Source: an uncultured Anaerobutyricum sp.
Lineage (GTDB): Bacteria > Bacillota > Clostridia > Lachnospirales > Lachnospiraceae
Direction: 5' to 3'
DNA length: 18,594 nucleotides
NCBI RefSeq assembly: GCF_934307085.1
Contig: NZ_CAKRCF010000052.1
Coordinates: forward strand, 1 to 18,594
Position numbers and translations under genes: made by a program. Numbering within the stretch: the first letter of the stretch is position 1; every line of letters starts with the position of its first letter. The notes under the pieces are model-generated. The model ran no database searches and was not told the DNA's origin. It saw nothing but the letters and a program-made list of their open reading frames with translations. Positions 1 to 7,224 of the stretch are shown piece after piece.

Positions 1-593
1 ACAGAAATAATTTGTGGATAAACATAGTTGTAAATTTTTCTTTCTTTGATGTTTTTCAAAATTTCATCTTTGTAACTGAGAACATATTCTATATCAGACA
101 TACGTCCCACTGCACTAATGAAAAATTCCTGACTTGTTGGATTCTGCTGTGCAGATTCACTTTCATCTGTTTGTGTCATATTTTCCAGTGCCACATTATC
201 CATACTGTTTTCATCGTAGTCATCATCAATATATATATCGTCCCCCATATACTCATCATTATTATATAAATTCTTATCAATATGTATATCTTTTACATTA
301 TCTGCATCATAACGTACTTTGATTTGTATTTTATCTTTAGGAACAGATTTTGATGTTTTTAGCTCTATATTCTCATTTTCATTATTGTATGCTATAAATG
401 ACGTATTTAACTTCTTCGTTTTATCTGTATACAAATTCTCAGTCAGTGTTTTTTCTGCGATTTTATTGCTCCCTATTCTTTTTTCTCCCATATATTTAAA
501 TGAAGAATACTCCTGAAATGTTACTCCTGCTCCAATTCCGCAACAGATAATCCCTGCCATAAAAATTCCTACTAGTATTTTTCTAAAACTCAT
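1..593 (-). CDS. Membrane-anchored exported protein (3' end outside window)
   Basis: This reading frame starts at the ATG at 593-591 and stays open to the window edge, giving about 197 residues without a stop. The ATG overlaps the TGA of the DUF1700 gene (ATGA), so the two are probably translationally coupled. The N-terminus is basic (MSFRKIL) followed by a hydrophobic stretch to about residue 23, which suggests a signal anchor. No canonical lipobox is visible. The rest is polar and rich in Asn, Asp, Glu and Lys, including an acidic run near residues 118-130. The position after PadR and DUF1700 is where a DUF4097-type cell-surface protein is often found in Firmicutes, but I do not see a diagnostic DUF4097 motif. 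Function unknown. The C-terminus is missing. Confidence 0.8.
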   Translation of the reverse strand, partial: MSFRKILVGIFMAGIICCGIGAGVTFQEYSSFKYMGEKRIGSNKIAEKTLTENLYTDKTKKLNTSFIAYNNENENIELKTSKSVPKDKIQIKVRYDADNVKDIHIDKNLYNNDEYMGDDIYIDDDYDENSMDNVALENMTQTDESESAQQNPTSQEFFISAVGRMSDIEYVLSYKDEILKNIKERKIYNYVYPQIIS

Positions 594-1294
594 GCTTTTG
601 CTCCCCTTCCTCCTAATACATAGGTAAATAAAAAAAGAATATATGCTGTCATGCTTAAAACCGCTCCAAATGCTATGATGACGCATCCTATAACCGGATA
701 TCCCTGAAATGCCATAACACCTAATATTCCCAGTCCGAATAACCCTGCCAAATCAAAAAATACTGCCGGAAGTGCCAGGAAAACTAATACTATTTTTATA
801 AAAATAAAAAAGAATTTTTTAATCTTATCCCAGCTCCATGAAACGGCATTACTACTCGTTTTCACAGCTTTACTCGTTATATTTTCTATTTTTCGTCCTT
901 GTTCTTCCTTAAAGCGTTTTGTTCCTTCTACTCTTCTATTCTTTCTAGAATTACTTTTATTATTTTCATCATTGACATTGCTTTTATTACCGGATTTAGC
1001 TGTCTTCGTTTCTTTCTTAAAAAAATCTTTTGGCAATAAATCTGCAATTCCTGTTTTCCCGCTTCTTTTTCTGTTCTTCACTTCATATTCCGGATCCAGA
1101 TGATACGCTTCAAGAATCTCGGCAATCAAATCATCCACATCTCCAAAATCATCAATTGCCTCTTCCTCTTTCATACCATTTTCCATGCGCATACTAATAT
1201 GTTGTGAGTATTCCTCTATCATATCTTTTCGTTCTTTTTCATCAAGCATTTGGAGCCTGTCTTCTAACTCTTTTAAAAACTCCTTTTTCGTCAT
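590..1294 (-). CDS. DUF1700 (HAAS-type) membrane protein
   Basis: This is a 234-residue protein. Residues 1-70 are a charged helical region (MTKKEFLKELEDRLQ..., then EEEAIDDFGDVDDLIAEI) typical of the DUF1700/HAAS N-terminal domain found in proteins paired with PadR regulators. A low-complexity basic linker rich in Asn, Ser and Lys follows at about 72-150. The C-terminal 75 residues hold two or three hydrophobic membrane segments. The start is supported by GGAGAG about 8 nt upstream. The gene lies 3 nt after padR and overlaps the next gene by 4 nt, so the three form one operon. By family habit it is a membrane partner of the PadR system, probably linked to envelope stress. The biochemical role is not established. 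Confidence 0.85.
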   Translation of the reverse strand: MTKKEFLKELEDRLQMLDEKERKDMIEEYSQHISMRMENGMKEEEAIDDFGDVDDLIAEILEAYHLDPEYEVKNRKRSGKTGIADLLPKDFFKKETKTAKSGNKSNVNDENNKSNSRKNRRVEGTKRFKEEQGRKIENITSKAVKTSSNAVSWSWDKIKKFFFIFIKIVLVFLALPAVFFDLAGLFGLGILGVMAFQGYPVIGCVIIAFGAVLSMTAYILFLFTYVLGGRGAKA

Positions 1295-1297
1295 CCC

Positions 1298-1609
1298 TTA
1301 TCTCTCCTTTAAAAACTTATTCACATTCTGGGAAAATTCTTCCCACTCCTTCTCTAATTCTCTTAAATGAAGAATCCCCGCAGCAGTTAAATGATAATAC
1401 TTTCTTGGTGGTCCTTCTGTGGATTCTCTTAAGTATGTCTCAAAATAATGTTCATTCGTCAGTCGCTTCAAAATAGGATAAATGGTTCCTTCTTTTACAT
1501 TCACCACTTTCGAAACTTCTGCGACCAACTCATATCCATACATATCTTTTTGCTCTACCGCTGCAAGAACGATCAGCTCCAGAACCCCCTTCTTAAACTG
1601 TGCATTCAT
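1298..1609 (-). CDS. PadR family transcriptional regulator
   Basis: This 103-residue protein is a compact PadR regulator, a winged-helix DNA-binding dimer. The winged helix covers about residues 5-75. It includes the family-typical stretches LELIVLAAV, MYGYELV, EGTIYPILKRL and GPPRKYYHLTAAG, and a short C-terminal dimerisation helix. There is no ligand-binding extension, so this is the short PadR-s2 type. The start has AAAGGAG 7 nt upstream. The gene is first in the operon with DUF1700 and an exported protein. By analogy it probably represses its own operon through a site near the promoter at 1638-1664. The inducing signal cannot be read from the sequence. Confidence 0.93.
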   Translation of the reverse strand: MNAQFKKGVLELIVLAAVEQKDMYGYELVAEVSKVVNVKEGTIYPILKRLTNEHYFETYLRESTEGPPRKYYHLTAAGILHLRELEKEWEEFSQNVNKFLKER

Positions 1610-1637
1610 TGATTCGCTCCTTTCCTGTTAATACTAT

Positions 1638-1664
1638 ATTATACTAGGTACTGTGTAATGTCAA
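1638..1664 (-). promoter_or_regulatory. Candidate promoter of the padR operon
   Basis: On the minus strand there is a perfect TTGACA (1664-1659) and a perfect TATAAT (1643-1638). The spacer is only 15 nt, shorter than the usual 17. The -10 lies in an A/T-rich stretch of interleaved TACTA/TAGTA motifs (1631-1650) that could be the PadR operator. The distance to the padR ATG is about 28 nt. Confidence 0.6.
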
Positions 1665-1724
1665 ATAGCGAGTTTACAAAGATTTTCGGAAGAATTCTGA
1701 TTTTACTTCTACAGCCAAAGCACA

Positions 1725-1851
1725 GCCCTCTGAGAATGAAATAATCCTTATTTGTGGCCTCGGAGCAAGGTTTGGATACGAGCGGATAGAGCGAGTATTC
1801 AAACCGCCGCGACTAAAGTCACAAATAAGGATTATTTCATTCCCAGAGGGC
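1725..1851 (+). repeat. Large hairpin repeat, copy A
   Basis: The outer arms are 1725-1755 and 1821-1851 (31 nt, one A/C mismatch). Inside is an internal loop with conserved strands CTCGGAGCAA and GCCGCGACTAAAG. An inner 10-bp stem follows (1769-1778 with 1796-1805, one G-T wobble), and an apical loop begins CGAGC and ends CGA. The 3' flank GGGCGTCT...TTTGCCTGCGGCA is partly shared with copies B and D. The copy lies 28 nt past the aroD stop and may also end aroD transcription, though no U-tract follows. Orientation is defined here by the strand reading CTCGGAGCAA first. The repeat class is unknown to me. Confidence 0.9.
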
Positions 1852-1879
1852 GTCTATTTTGCCTGCGGCAAATCAAATT

Positions 1880-2641
1880 TTACAGAGAAGCATGTAATGT
1901 TGTGAGCATTTCCTTTAATTCCCCTGCACCCATCTGCCCTGGTGCGGAAGCTTTTCCTACTGCACCGAATGTAAGAGCGGAACCAAATACTTCACCACAT
2001 ACACGGCTGATTACACCTGTTGCTGCCATAGACATTGTGATAATTGGACGGTCAGCGTAATTATTTACCATCTCTTCTGTTGCTGCAAGAAGAGTGAGTA
2101 CGTCCTTTTTGTTCTGTGGCATTACAGCAATTTTAGGAATATCTGCTCCGAGATCCTGCATCTTACGGAGTCTGTAGATGATATCAGATTTTGCTGGTGT
2201 CTTGTCGAAGTCATGGTTAGATGCTACTACTTTTACACCATGTTTGTGTGCTTCTTCTACTACTGCTTTTACTGCATCATCGCCTGTAAATGCTTCCATA
2301 TCCACGAGGTCAACATAGCCTGTTGCGCTAATTTTCTGGTTTAATTCTACATAAACTGGAGTTTCAATTGCCTTTTCTCCACCTTCTTTAGAAGTACGGA
2401 ATGTGAAAAGGATTGGCATTTCACCAAGTACTTCTCTTAACTGTTTCGCTGTTTCTTCTACTTTTTCAAAATCGAAGATATCTTCGTACCAGTCTACACG
2501 CCACTCTACAACGTCTGCTCCGATTGGAAGGATATTCTTTGCAGCTTCTAAGATTTCTTCTCTTGTTTTTCCAACGATAGGTACACAGATTTTAGGGATT
2601 CCTTCTCCGATTGCTACGTTTCTTACTACTACTGGGTTCAT
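1880..2641 (-). CDS. aroD: Type I 3-dehydroquinate dehydratase
   Basis: AroD converts 3-dehydroquinate to 3-dehydroshikimate through a lysine Schiff base (step 3 of the shikimate pathway, cytoplasm). The 253-residue length is normal for the type I class. Visible active-site residues are E46 and R48 (VEWRVD), the catalytic pair H143 (SNHDF) and K170 (PKIAVMP), R213 (GVISR), and S232 and Q236 in the C-terminal substrate lid (ASAPGQMG). The start has AAAGGA upstream. It is last in a cluster with an AroE-type dehydrogenase and a chorismate mutase-shikimate kinase fusion, separated from aroE by 152 nt that may carry its own promoter. The type I enzyme serves both biosynthesis and quinate use, so context alone does not fix the direction. 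Confidence 0.96.
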   Translation of the reverse strand: MNPVVVRNVAIGEGIPKICVPIVGKTREEILEAAKNILPIGADVVEWRVDWYEDIFDFEKVEETAKQLREVLGEMPILFTFRTSKEGGEKAIETPVYVELNQKISATGYVDLVDMEAFTGDDAVKAVVEEAHKHGVKVVASNHDFDKTPAKSDIIYRLRKMQDLGADIPKIAVMPQNKKDVLTLLAATEEMVNNYADRPIITMSMAATGVISRVCGEVFGSALTFGAVGKASAPGQMGAGELKEMLTTLHASL

Positions 2642-2669
2642 AATAAAATCCTTTCTCTAATAATAAGCT

Positions 2670-2698
2670 TATTTATATTTTTACATTCTTATAGTCAA
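2670..2698 (-). promoter_or_regulatory. Possible internal promoter for aroD
   Basis: On the minus strand TTGACT (2698-2693) is followed after 17 nt by TAAATA (2675-2670), or after 15 nt by TATAAA. Both -10 options are imperfect. The 152-nt gap before aroD makes separate initiation plausible, but this is a weak call. Confidence 0.35.
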
Positions 2699-2793
2699 AA
2701 ACCCACGACTTTCATACAACAAGCGATAAATTAAAGTCTATTGATTGATGCAGCAGCCGCAGGTAATTGACAGTATACTACTTTTTTATTCTA

Positions 2794-3654
2794 TTATTTC
2801 TCAGCGATGATGTCTAATAATTTCTGGCGCATTGCCTCAATTGGTGGTTCCTGACCTGTCCAGTATTCAATCTGAGCAGCTCCCTGATAGAGAGACATTC
2901 CAAGACCATTTAAGATTGTTGCTCCAGCTTCTTCAGCGTCTAATAAGAACTGAGTTTTGGCTGGGTTGTAGCAAGCATCAAAATAGAACTGATCTTTGCT
3001 GATGAATTCTTTTGGAAGTGGGTTTTCTCCAATATGACTGCCCATTCCGATTCCACTGGCATTTAATACAACTGTAGCTTCTTTTACTTTAGAAAAGTCA
3101 CCTGCCGGGCAGAATTCTGCAACTGGTGCAAAGTTCTTATTGATATCTTCCACTAAAGATTTACTGGATTCTTCAAATACGTCTGTGATGTAGATTTTCT
3201 TTGCTCCGTAGTAAGCAAGTGCAGAACACATAGCACGACCTGCTCCACCACTACCGATACAGAAGTAAGTATTCTCATCAATCTTAACATTTCCATCTCT
3301 TTCCATAGATCTGATGAAACCAATTCCGTCTGTGTTATATCCAACTAATTTGCCTTCTGGAGTTTTAACAACTGTGTTACTTGCTCCCATCTTCTCGCAT
3401 AATGGATCTAACTCATCAAGGTACTCAAGGACTTTTACTTTATTTGGCTTTGTTACTGCAAAACCTGCAAAGTTCATGTAACGGATACCGTTAACTACGT
3501 CTGCAAGATGTTCATTATTTACCTCTGTGTAGAAATAAATCATATTTAATCCTGCGGCTTCATAACCACAATTCTGCATCTGTGCTGCAAATGACTGCTT
3601 TAATGGGTCACCAAGTAAAGTAATCATCTTTGTATTAATATCAACTTTTGCCAT
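2794..3654 (-). CDS. aroE: AroE-family (quinate/)shikimate dehydrogenase, atypical
   Basis: The protein has 286 residues with the two AroE domains. The substrate domain keeps the catalytic lysine K72 (AVTKPNK, normally NVTxPxK), N93 (ASNTVV), D109 (GYNTDG) and Q257/Q261 (LYQGAAQ). The nucleotide domain has the glycine-rich GSGGAGRA at 134-141. Two features are unusual. The N-terminal substrate motif, normally HSxSP, reads QSFAA, so the first His and second Ser are lost. The end of the second Rossmann strand reads TDVF with D158 instead of the NADP-binding NRT/S motif, which suggests NAD preference. Both point to an AroE-like or quinate/shikimate dehydrogenase paralogue rather than textbook AroE. 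It lies 43 nt after the CM-SK gene. Confidence 0.85.
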   Translation of the reverse strand: MAKVDINTKMITLLGDPLKQSFAAQMQNCGYEAAGLNMIYFYTEVNNEHLADVVNGIRYMNFAGFAVTKPNKVKVLEYLDELDPLCEKMGASNTVVKTPEGKLVGYNTDGIGFIRSMERDGNVKIDENTYFCIGSGGAGRAMCSALAYYGAKKIYITDVFEESSKSLVEDINKNFAPVAEFCPAGDFSKVKEATVVLNASGIGMGSHIGENPLPKEFISKDQFYFDACYNPAKTQFLLDAEEAGATILNGLGMSLYQGAAQIEYWTGQEPPIEAMRQKLLDIIAEK

Positions 3655-3697
3655 GATACATACCCTCTTTCTTTTTCTTTAAAATCTTAATATATAA

Positions 3698-4486
3698 TTA
3701 TTTATTCTCATCCATAGCTAATAACTGCTGAACGAGTTCTTCACATACTTCGATAAGGCTCTTGCCGTCTGTATTGATAACGATATCGGCTGCTGCCTCA
3801 TATTTTGCACGTCTCTTTTCCATTAAATCAGCGATGAACGGAACATTCTTGTTGTTCTCGATGACTGGACGGTCATGACTATCCTTTACTCTGTCGAAAA
3901 TAGTTTCCGGTGAAGCGGTAAGTAATACAACTCGTCCGTTCTTCTTCATCTCTACAACGTTACACTCACGAAGCGGAGTTCCTCCGCCACAGGAGATTAC
4001 AACATTCTTTTTTGACTGCATCTCGATAAGAAGATTGGTCTCTAAATCACGGAAGTACTGCTCACCATGAACCTCAAAGATATCTGGAATACTCATTCCT
4101 TCTCTCTCTGCGATAATCTGATCCATCTCAACAACATCCATTGCAAATAATGTTTTTAAATATTCGGAAATACTTGTCTTTCCAGCACCCATAAAGCCGA
4201 TAAGTACGATATTGTAATCGAAAAGCTTTCTAGCCTGCATCTGCTTACTTGCTTTACCGATTGCATGGAAAATATCCCATACTTCACTTGCATTGCTCTC
4301 GTCCTCTAAACGACCGTCGAGCCATTCTTTCTGTCTTTCTTCCTGTTCCGGGTCAAGAATGTTAAGACCATTCTCTTCTTTGTAAGCCATAATATCTTTA
4401 ATAATATGATGTCTCATCAGTATGGCATCTAAAAGTATCTCGTCACACTGACCCAGTCTCTTTCTTAACTTTTCTAAACGAGTCAT
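3698..4486 (-). CDS. aroK: Chorismate mutase-shikimate kinase fusion
   Basis: This is a 262-residue bifunctional protein. Residues 1-88 form an AroQ-type helical chorismate mutase domain, with R8, R25, K36, D45/R51 and S80/Q82 near the expected active-site positions. Residues 90-258 form a shikimate kinase with Walker A GFMGAGKT (97-104), D122, R146 (FRDLE), the triple glycine GGG (167-169), lid arginine R206 and R226 in RAKYEAAAD. It would phosphorylate shikimate and convert chorismate to prephenate, two steps of aromatic amino acid synthesis that are not consecutive. The start has GAGGGGAG 7 nt upstream. It is the first gene of the aro cluster, preceded by a ~180-nt leader. Confidence 0.93.
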   Translation of the reverse strand: MTRLEKLRKRLGQCDEILLDAILMRHHIIKDIMAYKEENGLNILDPEQEERQKEWLDGRLEDESNASEVWDIFHAIGKASKQMQARKLFDYNIVLIGFMGAGKTSISEYLKTLFAMDVVEMDQIIAEREGMSIPDIFEVHGEQYFRDLETNLLIEMQSKKNVVISCGGGTPLRECNVVEMKKNGRVVLLTASPETIFDRVKDSHDRPVIENNKNVPFIADLMEKRRAKYEAAADIVINTDGKSLIEVCEELVQQLLAMDENK

Positions 4487-4664
4487 GTTGCTGCTCCCCT
4501 CTTTGGTCTAATAAAAATTTCCAGCTATTAAATGCATCACTACTCAAAATCAGCCAAACGGAAATATTACTAAATTAAATATCTCTGAATAATCACTGAA
4601 ATGTCCCTGAGCCTATAAAACTGACTCTGGATATACTAACTTTCACACATTAAACAGCTAAGTA

Positions 4665-4693
4665 ATTATACCACAGGAAAAAAGCTACAACAA
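4665..4693 (-). promoter_or_regulatory. Candidate promoter of the aro operon
   Basis: On the minus strand TATAAT (4670-4665) sits 17 nt after TTGTTG (4693-4688). The -10 is perfect and the -35 matches 3 of 6. The predicted transcript has a leader of about 170 nt before the CM-SK start. Confidence 0.55.
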
Positions 4694-4827
4694 GTAAATG
4701 GAACAAAATAAATCTATAGGAAAATTCTATTAAATTTTAGATTTTTTCTATAGGTAATCATTTTAATGCATTTTGATAATTTCAAAATACTAGGTTTCGT
4801 ATTTTCCAATTTGTACCATGTAAAATA

Positions 4828-4856
4828 TTGTATATTCTTTATATGTATGTTATATT
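4828..4856 (+). promoter_or_regulatory. Candidate promoter of the small membrane-protein gene
   Basis: TTGTAT (4828-4833), a 17-nt spacer, then TATATT (4851-4856). It is followed about 27 nt later by a strong AGGAGGTG site and the small reading frame. Confidence 0.5.
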
Positions 4857-4898
4857 ATATATGCTGTCGCCCCTCCAGCAGAAAGGAGGTGAAGTCTC

Positions 4899-4994
4899 AT
4901 GTGCGAAATAGGCACCACATTTTTTGTTTCTGTTATGGCGAATGTAGTTAGCTACTACATTTGCAAATGGCTGGACAGTAACGATAGACAGTAA
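4899..4994 (+). CDS. Small membrane protein, 31 residues
   Basis: The reading frame ATG 4899 to TAA 4992-4994 encodes 31 residues. Residues 4-21 are hydrophobic (one membrane span), then comes the motif YYICKWLD and a polar tail ending SNDRQ. A near-perfect ribosome binding site (AGGAGGTG, starting 4884) lies 8 nt upstream, a promoter lies before it, and a strong terminator follows at 5034-5068. So this is a complete stand-alone gene on the strand opposite to its neighbours. From memory, short peptides ending in a YxCKWLD-type motif recur in Lachnospiraceae genomes. Size and layout resemble type I toxin peptides, but I see no antisense RNA gene, so a toxin role is only a possibility. Confidence 0.8.
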   Translation: MCEIGTTFFVSVMANVVSYYICKWLDSNDRQ

Positions 4995-5033
4995 CAGCCT
5001 GAAGGCATAAGCCACCTTACATAAATGGAATAG

Positions 5034-5068
5034 AAAACCCCGGAAGTCCGAACCACTTCCGGGGTTTT
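5034..5068 (+). terminator. Rho-independent terminator of the small-protein gene
   Basis: A perfect 14-bp stem AAAACCCCGGAAGT / ACTTCCGGGGTTTT encloses a 7-nt loop, and the arm itself ends in a T-run. The A-run on the other side could let it work in both directions. Confidence 0.9.
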
Positions 5069-5176
5069 CATTTTGCTCATGCTTGAAATTCACCACATTT
5101 CTTAGCTGGTTTTATTATATGCTAGAATGGATGAGAAATCAACTAAAAATTCTTAATACAACATTAATTTTATTCA

Positions 5177-5248
5177 AAAAAACATCTGCCGATAATTCTA
5201 GAGCGTGTTTGAAAAATGCTCTAGTAAAACTATCGGCAGATGTTTTTT
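5177..5248. terminator. Bidirectional two-tier terminator hairpin
   Basis: Outer arms 5177-5194 and 5231-5248 pair over 18 of 18 positions, with an A-run on one side and a T-run on the other. An inner 7-bp stem CTAGAGC / GCTCTAG (5198-5204, 5218-5224) closes the loop GTGTTTGAAAAAT. It lies between convergent genes and would end both the ttd operon (minus strand) and any read-through from the small gene. Confidence 0.8.
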
Positions 5249-5361
5249 ATAATACTTAATTTCTAACTTAGGGGAATTTTTACTTGTGGTTTTTATGTTA
5301 TTTTGGAATTAGTTATTTTTTTGTTATTTGATTGTAAATCTTGATTATCTTGTATCATCTT

Positions 5362-5399
5362 TATATGCCGGCAGGTTTGGGCCTGCCTGCCGACATATA
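5362..5399 (-). other. G+C-rich hairpin downstream of ttdB
   Basis: Arms TATATGCCGGCAGG (5362-5375) and CCTGCCGACATATA (5386-5399) pair over 14 positions with a single C/A mismatch. On the minus-strand RNA this becomes a G-U pair, so that strand folds better. No U-tract follows, so it is not a standard terminator. It may protect the 3' end of the ttd mRNA or be a short palindromic repeat. Confidence 0.5.
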
Positions 5400-5454
5400 T
5401 TCAAATTTCCAGATTTCGGATTCTTTGCACAGTATCCTATAATTCATTAAAATG

Positions 5455-5526
5455 TATTTGAAAAATGTTTTCTGTAAATATATTATAAATCGAGGTGTTC
5501 ATATCACAGTAATAATTTTTCAAATA
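5455..5526. repeat. Short inverted repeat
   Basis: A perfect 12-bp inverted repeat, TATTTGAAAAAT (5455-5466) and ATTTTTCAAATA (5515-5526), spans 48 nt just downstream of ttdB. It is A/T rich and may be fortuitous. Confidence 0.4.
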
Positions 5527-5555
5527 TATTCTGGTTTGTTGATAGTTTATTGAAT

Positions 5556-6182
5556 TTATTTAATGAATCCTACCTGTGCGGAGATTTTCTCAATCTGTTC
5601 ATCTTTACGTTTGTTATATTCTACTTTCTGCTGCTCAAAGAAGTTGTTTCCTTCTGGATCGATGGATACGATTAAAGGACCAAATTCTTTTACGCGGCAG
5701 TTCCATAAGGTTTCTGGCATTCCAAGATCACGCCATTCTGCTCTTACGATTTCTTCTACTTCTGTTGCGGCTACTACAGCGTTTCCTGCTGGGAATACAC
5801 AGTGGATTGCTCCAAAGTCTTTGCAGGCACGTTCTGTATTTTCTTTCATACCACCTTTTCCGATGATCACACGTACACCAGTTTCTTTTACGAATTCATA
5901 TTCAAATTTTTCCATACGCATACTGGTTGTTGGTCCTACGGATACCATCTCAAACTTATCATTTTCTAAAGGACGGATGATTGGTCCGGCATGGAAAATA
6001 GCATTATTTCTTACATCTACAGGAAGTTCTCTTCCTTCTTCTACTAAACGACGGTGAGCTACGTCACGGCAAGTTGTCATGCTTCCATTTAAATAAACGA
6101 TATCGCCGATTTTAATGCCTTTTAAATCTTCTGCTGAAATTGGTGTTGTTAAAATCTTTTTTCCATCTTTTACTTCTACCAT
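5556..6182 (-). CDS. ttdB: L(+)-tartrate dehydratase beta subunit
   Basis: The protein has 208 residues, the normal length for TtdB, and belongs to the class I fumarase C-terminal family. Distinctive segments are [14 protein letters not shown] near the start, [40 protein letters not shown] and [14 protein letters not shown]. As I remember E. coli TtdB, the protein is very similar along its length. With TtdA it forms the 4Fe-4S hydro-lyase that converts L(+)-tartrate to oxaloacetate. Its ATG overlaps the ttdA stop (TAATG), which implies coupled translation and matched subunit amounts. A two-subunit fumarase is the main alternative, since the families share a fold and related substrates. Confidence 0.88.
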   Translation of the reverse strand: MVEVKDGKKILTTPISAEDLKGIKIGDIVYLNGSMTTCRDVAHRRLVEEGRELPVDVRNNAIFHAGPIIRPLENDKFEMVSVGPTTSMRMEKFEYEFVKETGVRVIIGKGGMKENTERACKDFGAIHCVFPAGNAVVAATEVEEIVRAEWRDLGMPETLWNCRVKEFGPLIVSIDPEGNNFFEQQKVEYNKRKDEQIEKISAQVGFIK

Positions 6183-7081
6183 TATAACTCTACCCCCGTA
6201 TGTGTTGTGATTTTATAATTTAAATCCTTGTCAAATACAATGTGTCCTCTTCTGTGGCTCCAGCATCCTACATTTACGGCTACACCGATTGCGGATGGAT
6301 GACGGGCTGTATTTTCGATATTTACTCCCATTACGGAGTATTTCCCACCCATACCCTGAGGTCCTAATCCGATGGCATTGATTCCGTCTTCTAATAATGT
6401 TTCCATCTTAGCTGCTCTCTCATTATCATTGTGAGAACCGATTGGACGCATTAAAGCCTTTTTAGAAAGAAGGGCTGCTGTTTCTACAGAAGTTGCTACA
6501 CCTACACCTACTAATAATGGAGGACAGGCATTTAATCCGTATGTTGTCATAACATCCATAACGAACTTTGTTACTCCTTCGTATCCTTCACCTGGCATAA
6601 GAACCATTGCTTTTCCTGGAAGGGTACATCCGCCACCAGCCATGTATGTATAAATTTCACATTCGTCTGAGTCAGGAATGATGTCCCAGAATACAGTTGG
6701 TGTTCCCTTTCCAACATTCTTACCTGTATTGTACTCATCAAATGTTTCTACACTGTTATGACGAAGTGGTGCTTCAAAAGTTGCTTTTACAACAGCATCT
6801 TTTAAGAGTGCTTCAAGTTCTCCGATTAATGGGAACTTTGTACCACATTTTACCCAGAACTGTAATACTCCTGTATCCTGACAACTTGGACGATTCAGCT
6901 TTACCGCCAGTTCCTGATTTTTAAACATAGTATCATAGATTGTTTTGGAAAGAGGGCTGTCTTCTTTATCACGAAGCTCCTCCAGTTTTGCAATAACATC
7001 ATCTGGAAGTTTCTTTGCAACATGAGCAATAAACTTAGCCATATGTTCCGTAAGTTGTGTTACCTGTTCTTCTTTAGACAT
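6182..7081 (-). CDS. ttdA: L(+)-tartrate dehydratase alpha subunit
   Basis: This 299-residue protein is the Fe-S subunit. The three cluster cysteines of class I hydro-lyases are visible as C67 (SCQDTG), C186 (NACPP) and C273 (GCWSHRRG). Segments such as [37 protein letters not shown] and [11 protein letters not shown] fit TtdA better than two-subunit fumarases, in which I would expect GGGSxN in place of GGGCTLPG. It acts in the cytoplasm under anoxic conditions because the cluster is oxygen-labile. The start has AGGAGG 8 nt upstream. The gene is 143 nt after the transporter gene and overlaps ttdB by 1 nt. Substrate assignment rests on motif recall and context, so fumarase activity is not excluded. 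Confidence 0.88.
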   Translation of the reverse strand: MSKEEQVTQLTEHMAKFIAHVAKKLPDDVIAKLEELRDKEDSPLSKTIYDTMFKNQELAVKLNRPSCQDTGVLQFWVKCGTKFPLIGELEALLKDAVVKATFEAPLRHNSVETFDEYNTGKNVGKGTPTVFWDIIPDSDECEIYTYMAGGGCTLPGKAMVLMPGEGYEGVTKFVMDVMTTYGLNACPPLLVGVGVATSVETAALLSKKALMRPIGSHNDNERAAKMETLLEDGINAIGLGPQGMGGKYSVMGVNIENTARHPSAIGVAVNVGCWSHRRGHIVFDKDLNYKITTHTGVEL

Positions 7082-7191
7082 TTAGAAATCCTCCTGTTAA
7101 TTTACCCGACGGTCAGCGGGATTTAAATATGTGAATGAATGAAAGATTAACCGTATACATTTTCATTAATAAGTTCAGCTTTAATTTATTC

Positions 7192-7209
7192 GGCCGGAGC
7201 AACCCGGCC
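7192..7209 (-). other. Short G+C hairpin between transporter and ttdA
   Basis: GGCCGG and CCGGCC form a 6-bp stem with a 6-nt loop, lying 15 nt beyond the transporter stop. What follows on the minus strand is A/T rich but not a U-run. It may be a weak or partial terminator that lowers expression of the second part of the operon. Confidence 0.35.
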
Positions 7210-7224
7210 TGCTTAACCGGCTCT

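Larger units (their letters stand above)
4487..4898. other. Intergenic region between divergent aro operon and small-protein gene
   Basis: This A/T-rich spacer of about 410 nt contains the minus-strand aro promoter (4665-4693) and the plus-strand small-protein promoter (4828-4856). Between them CTATAGG occurs twice (around 4715 and 4749). I see no T-box (no GGTGGNACCGCG-like bulge), tRNA or riboswitch core. Confidence 0.6.
4995..5555. other. Intergenic region between convergent small-protein gene and ttdB
   Basis: This spacer of about 560 nt holds the small gene's terminator (5034-5068), a bidirectional two-tier terminator (5177-5248), a G+C-rich hairpin (5362-5399) and a 12-bp inverted repeat (5455-5466 with 5515-5526). 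I find no convincing reading frame in the rest. Confidence 0.6.

Noticed and set aside
1725..1851. Hairpin family as plain rho-independent terminators
   Set aside because: No U-tract follows the stems, the internal loop and apex are conserved, and copy C lies upstream of a gene start. A terminator effect is possible but does not explain the conservation.
1752..2060. Plus-strand open frame through hairpin copy A into aroD
   Set aside because: It is antisense to aroD and made partly of repeat sequence. No ribosome binding site.
4487..4664. T-box or other riboswitch in the aro leader
   Set aside because: I looked for a T-box antiterminator bulge and a leader terminator and saw neither.
4839..5096. 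Minus-strand open frame antisense to the small membrane-protein gene
   Set aside because: It crosses the terminator and the small gene in antisense. No ribosome binding site or recognisable domain; the plus-strand gene explains the region better.
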